A DNA stretch of 64,000 nt, taken from positions 62,001-126,000 of the forward strand of contig CAVSZZ010000001.1 of NCBI GenBank assembly GCA_963732595.1. Direction: 5' to 3'. The translations under genes and the position numbers were made by a program. Below the pieces are notes generated by a model. That model was given only the letters and a program-made list of their open reading frames with translations, was not told the DNA's origin and searched no databases. This document shows positions 61,301 to 64,000 of the stretch, piece after piece. Numbering within the stretch: the first letter of the stretch is position 1; each line of letters begins with the position of its first letter. The stretch comes from JAFGXF01 sp963732595. GTDB taxonomy: Bacteria; Chloroflexota; Anaerolineae; Anaerolineales; Anaerolineaceae.

Positions 61301-63500
61301 AGAATACACTTATACGGACCTGTATAAACTTGAGAGTGTCATTGACCCGCTCGGTAATACAACAAGTTATACCTATGATGCGCTTGGCAATTACATGACT
61401 CAGACAAATCCAGATACTACTGTCACCCATTTTGATTACGATCTAGTTAATCGTCTTGCTGGAATTAACTACCCCGGTGGATCAGATCCGGATGTCAGGT
61501 TTACTCATAACGCACTCGGCCTATTAACAAGTATGGATGATACTTTAGGTCATACAGCCTGGGAGTATACACTTCTCAGGCAACCGAAGCTCATTACAGA
61601 CCCTTTCAACAACACTGTCGCCTATGATTACAACTCCCTCGGAAACCGCACCCAAATGATATATGCCGGTCGAATAATCAGCTATGAATATAATGCCAAT
61701 GGCCTTCTTGAAGAGGTGCTGGATGGCACAGACTCACTAGTGAGGTATGGTTATGACAACGCTAATCGTCTTCAGTCTGAATCATATACGAATAGCATGA
61801 CCACGAGTTATGCTTACGATCTGTCCAGCCAAATAACCAGCATTACTCACAAGTTGGAAGGCCGCAATCTTGCACACTATGCTTACAAATATGACCTAGT
61901 AGGAAACCTGATTAATACTACGGAAACCGGCCGTTATCCTAATAACGACTTCATGCCAATGATTAATAATAGGATGAATGATGTCTATCCTGCACCTGAA
62001 TGGGATGATGACAATACCATAAATTCCTTGTTCGATCGAATAGGAATATTTATTTCGGGTGTTTTTCTAAAAGGGTCAGTTTCTGCGAAGGTTCCTATTG
62101 CTGGAATTCCTCCTGACCAGGTTATTGATTATACCTACGATGCTCTTGGCCGATTAATAAGTGCTTCTTATGCAACTGGTATGGACTATACGTATAAATA
62201 TGACAAGGTAGGTAACCGCACTACCCAGACGATCAATGGAATTACTAGTTCATATTATTATGACCCTGCCAATCGCCTAACAAGTGTTAACGGAATTAAC
62301 TTCAATTGGAGTGAAAATGGAAGCCTATTATACGATGGTTTAATAAGTTATACCTACAATCAAAGCGGGAAGCTTTCAGGTGTTGATTTACCAAATCATC
62401 ACATTTCTTACCTTTACGATGGCCTAGGGAACCGTTATATTCAAATGATTGATGAGCAGACAGCAATCAACACACTCGATCTAGCCGCATGTTTGACAAT
62501 GATCCTCAGGGAGGCGGACACCACTTACCTATACGGCTCAGGGTTAATCGGACAGTATATTGACGGGGAATTTGAAATATCACTAGCAGATAAATTTGGT
62601 AGTGTACGACAACTCATCACAAAAGAAAAGCAAGTCACATTTATGAGATCCTACGACTCCTTTGGAATTACCACACTCGAGCAAGGTAATGGGTACAGCA
62701 GCATCGGTTACATCGGCGAGCAGATTGATATAAGTGGGCTTTCATATTTTAGGGCTAGATATTACGACCCGAAGACGGGTCGTTTTATCTCGGCTGATCC
62801 ATTTCCTGGGATGCTTACTCTTCCGGCGACTCAGAATGCATACGTATATGGGATCAACAATCCTCTGATACATAGCGACCACAGTGGTATGTTTTTAGAC
62901 ACCATATTCGATGCTGCCTTTGTTGCTTGGGATATCCATGATATCAATACGAAAATAAATGATGGATGTGATATCAAATTTGGAGATTGGCTTGGACTTG
63001 GATTGGATGTGGCAAGTATGATGATTCCATTCTTGCCAGCAGTGGGAGGTTTACTTATTAAGGGGGCATCACATGCAGATAATTTCTATGATGCAAGTAG
63101 ATTTATAGATAATAGCATAGGCTTTTTCAAGAACACTAAACAATTACCCTTACCCGGATTCGATGATAGTTTGAATTGGATTCATAAAAGTGTCCCAAAT
63201 CCTTTTGGAAGAAAAGGAGGACAATTACATCAACAACGGATAGAATATATTATTGACTTTATAAAAAATGATTTAAAGATGGATTTTCAAAAGGAATTCC
63301 GTGTACTCACTCCAGGAGGAATAAAATCATCTCGTTATATAGATGTTGTAGCATTAAACCATAATGCTCCTGTTGCTTATTATCAGATAGGTCGAGTCAC
63401 AACAAGCAATACAATAGTTTCAAGAGAGCTTAAAGCTCTCGCGGATATATATAATCATAGCGATAGTGCAATTCCTATAATATTTATTCCATATAATTAG
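58338..63500 (+). CDS. RHS/YD-repeat toxin with REase-like C-terminal tip
   Basis: The 1720-residue protein starts with GTG 58338 after GGAGGG and a signal peptide (core ILINTLIVAIILVNT). An N-terminal domain of about 270 residues with several Cys leads to the RHS entry motif DVLTGNFDYSY and LHTIAGELSLQRSYG, then about 1100 residues of YD repeats, ending with YYDPKTGRFISADPF near 62800. The tip (about 62870-63500) has a hydrophobic helix (GLDVASMMIPFLPAVGGLL), then HQQRIEYIIDFIKND, RVLTPGGIKSSRYIDVVALN and YYQIGRVTTSNT with the end FIPYN. RYIDVV...QIGR is the D...Q/E-x-K/R pattern of RHS restriction-endonuclease-fold toxins, and PYN is their usual end. A DNase is therefore likely. No frameshift is seen. 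Confidence 0.88.
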   Translation: MKILINTLIVAIILVNTCVGNSVQSKNVSFTTSNNYSTRYEKPLSNEVDNPVDSIQTELSISSSPEPLRCNTSSEAAYYLGPILPERVNVTVDEPSDFGNANNGFLGAITSDYSVGAIFKYTVSPDFNGPTLPGDVEGMRGQYHQNDEDNYQANTQLWYLSPSDNLGYGGNDDSGSFCSSKHNPLDNKTSSEICSLVCPSCLLNVSLEGEDVGAILCDRSKPECVNGGLEVRGGLHLYVERADLANVKEHPLSASIFDIQLIYYGTPKILPPRSKLSDNHPKNSPGDSRDCDVSRCGDDRSVAGDPIDVLTGNFDYSYTDLSLHTIAGELSLQRSYGSQATDMAIHPTDISPGWTHNQDIRLLFEGDTVWFKGHTLNQYRFNAIGDHLYYPYNGVLAELVYIDGQYLMTTSNQSIYIFNNDGRLLSWTNERGFSFNYEYSAGKLERVTEPISGRYLQFNYVGGSLQYVIDSSGRHVDYGYNADGDLTSVTDVRGNIWGYDYDDHQITTLYAPGSPFNILLTISYDDQRRAYEQHDGAGNLQTHIEFNSDGSSTSMDARGIRTNHIPDCRGMVTRTDTPLVGSEPGYIIDRGYDHNFNLTSIRGEDDETATNFRWSLDGVNLYMMTDQEGNATTFSYDDQNHLTKVDIPNVTSIVDLWISYNYEGPLITTTTENSSLGEVTTQFTYTTSADAPQPMNLLKSITDALGHKTSFTYDSSGQLISLIDDNDNITQFTYNKIGHVETITDALGRIAIVEYDPAGAMTKIIENYDPSRLPNEDNQYNLATSYFYDRQGRLEIVKDTNNLTNVTTVYDDAGRTYMLLDAVNNPTTFLYNEDNTLGSVLIAPNHLTSYEYDDLGRVSEIRDSLNHLNTAYTYNTDSTIASELDAAGLKTSYTYDVLHRIIKVSDSVGNVLFITYNPFSDVTSIKDAFGRVTRYEYSDPGRLTTVVENYQASPPPDYDVNATNIRTEYSYDILGNLVKVKNANGYTTEYTYTDLYKLESVIDPLGNTTSYTYDALGNYMTQTNPDTTVTHFDYDLVNRLAGINYPGGSDPDVRFTHNALGLLTSMDDTLGHTAWEYTLLRQPKLITDPFNNTVAYDYNSLGNRTQMIYAGRIISYEYNANGLLEEVLDGTDSLVRYGYDNANRLQSESYTNSMTTSYAYDLSSQITSITHKLEGRNLAHYAYKYDLVGNLINTTETGRYPNNDFMPMINNRMNDVYPAPEWDDDNTINSLFDRIGIFISGVFLKGSVSAKVPIAGIPPDQVIDYTYDALGRLISASYATGMDYTYKYDKVGNRTTQTINGITSSYYYDPANRLTSVNGINFNWSENGSLLYDGLISYTYNQSGKLSGVDLPNHHISYLYDGLGNRYIQMIDEQTAINTLDLAACLTMILREADTTYLYGSGLIGQYIDGEFEISLADKFGSVRQLITKEKQVTFMRSYDSFGITTLEQGNGYSSIGYIGEQIDISGLSYFRARYYDPKTGRFISADPFPGMLTLPATQNAYVYGINNPLIHSDHSGMFLDTIFDAAFVAWDIHDINTKINDGCDIKFGDWLGLGLDVASMMIPFLPAVGGLLIKGASHADNFYDASRFIDNSIGFFKNTKQLPLPGFDDSLNWIHKSVPNPFGRKGGQLHQQRIEYIIDFIKNDLKMDFQKEFRVLTPGGIKSSRYIDVVALNHNAPVAYYQIGRVTTSNTIVSRELKALADIYNHSDSAIPIIFIPYN

Positions 63501-63512
63501 GAAGTAAGTGAA

Positions 63513-64000
63513 ATGGGTACTCAAATAAGATTCTACACATTGCATGAAGATGAATCACTATTAATTAGCTATATATTATCGGATAATACATTGCATCTCA
63601 TTCATGAAGATTGTGAATTTGGTCACCCAAATATTATCAATGCTACGGAAAAAGGTTTTTCGGAACTGATGGGCTTAACTAAGGCACTGATATGGGTCAA
63701 ATCATGTCCAATTCCCGATTATGCGTATTGGGAAATCAGAAATGATGATGATAATTCTTATTTAACTAGAAATAAAAGATATTACATTACCGCGCTAAGT
63801 ACCCCATGCATTGAGTATTCTAGGTCATTTATCAATGATAAGGGAGTGCTGACACAAGGTCGTATTTGGGTTGATTATTCCTATTGGTATAACGATACAC
63901 TCCTCAATAAATGTTCTGAATTAAAATTAGCTTATAAACATATCAGTACCTGGATCAGACATAATTACTTAATAAAACAAGAAGTAGATGGGTACATAGG
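63513..64000 (+). CDS. Probable immunity protein (runs off the right edge)
   Basis: ATG 63513 lies 12 bases after the RHS stop, with AGGAAG placed before it. The frame is open to the window end, 162 codons. It begins MGTQIRFYTLHEDESLLISY and contains FGHPNIINATEKGFSELMG and later FINDKGVLTQGRIWVDYSYW, with many Tyr and Trp. GC is as low as in the toxin tip. I do not recognise the fold, but small acidic proteins directly after an RHS toxin tip are almost always its cognate immunity protein. The C-terminus is missing. Confidence 0.8.
   Translation, partial: MGTQIRFYTLHEDESLLISYILSDNTLHLIHEDCEFGHPNIINATEKGFSELMGLTKALIWVKSCPIPDYAYWEIRNDDDNSYLTRNKRYYITALSTPCIEYSRSFINDKGVLTQGRIWVDYSYWYNDTLLNKCSELKLAYKHISTWIRHNYLIKQEVDGYI

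Overview
The window looks like a bacterial chromosome segment, probably Chloroflexota (Anaerolineae-like). This is inference from the high-GC core genes, from several lipoproteins with Thr/Pro-rich linkers after the lipobox, from an NAD-linked [NiFe] hydrogenase with a NuoG-like diaphorase subunit, and from very large RHS proteins. No rRNA or marker phylogeny is available. It reads as accessory or 'patchwork' sequence: about 45 genes, many short mobile-type palindromic repeats, and an unusual number of genes broken by single-base indels.

Layout. 0-9.2 kb: small enzymes and hypotheticals (degenerate Nudix protein, ASCH/VOC pair, CutA, DUF3795, metallo-beta-lactamase-fold lipoprotein, FkbM methyltransferase), then tRNA-His directly downstream of hisS, and a divergent PHP-domain gene. 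9.3-20.4 kb: a hydrogenase locus with hoxE-hoxF-hoxU/nuoG-hoxY-hoxH, a strong hairpin, then maturation protease, formate/nitrite transporter, hypF, hypC, hypD. Almost every long gene here carries one to a dozen indels; hypE, hypA and hypB are not present, and hypD runs into a dispersed repeat. 20.7-22.4 kb: aldo/keto reductase and a SMI1/KNR4-like protein. 22.6-33.5 kb: a giant secreted RHS protein with an AT-rich C-terminal tip, followed by a membrane-anchored TolB-like propeller protein. 34.1-36.3 kb: xpt-guaA purine salvage pair, preceded by a truncated duplicate of the xpt 5' end. 36.3-37.1 kb: a REP-associated tyrosine transposase flanked by its presumed REP repeats. 37.2-46 kb: hydrolase lacking its Ser nucleophile, epimerase, GNAT, two KTSC-domain genes, a FokI-like nuclease-fold protein with an altered active site, HAD hydrolase, membrane protein, metalloprotease, TPR-like membrane protein. 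47-57.6 kb: two broken alpha/beta hydrolases, lipoproteins, a PII-like/CaCA antiporter fusion, DUF3267, a beta-helix protein and a HEAT-repeat lipoprotein. 58.3-64 kb: a second RHS toxin with a restriction-endonuclease-like tip and the start of its likely immunity gene.

Two dispersed repeat families recur through the intergenic regions: family 1 (ends GTAGGGTGCG / CGCACC) and family 2 (ends TGTCATTGCGAG / CTCGCAATGACA, built of two inverted hairpins). Family 1 flanks the transposase gene. The indels are concentrated in some regions (2.2-2.5, 9.5-20.1, 22.9-24.1, 43-57 kb) and absent from hisS, xpt, guaA, 8 kb of RHS1 and all of RHS2. They are mostly single extra bases without a shared slippery motif, so either sequencing/assembly error or real decay must be separated before functional conclusions are drawn.
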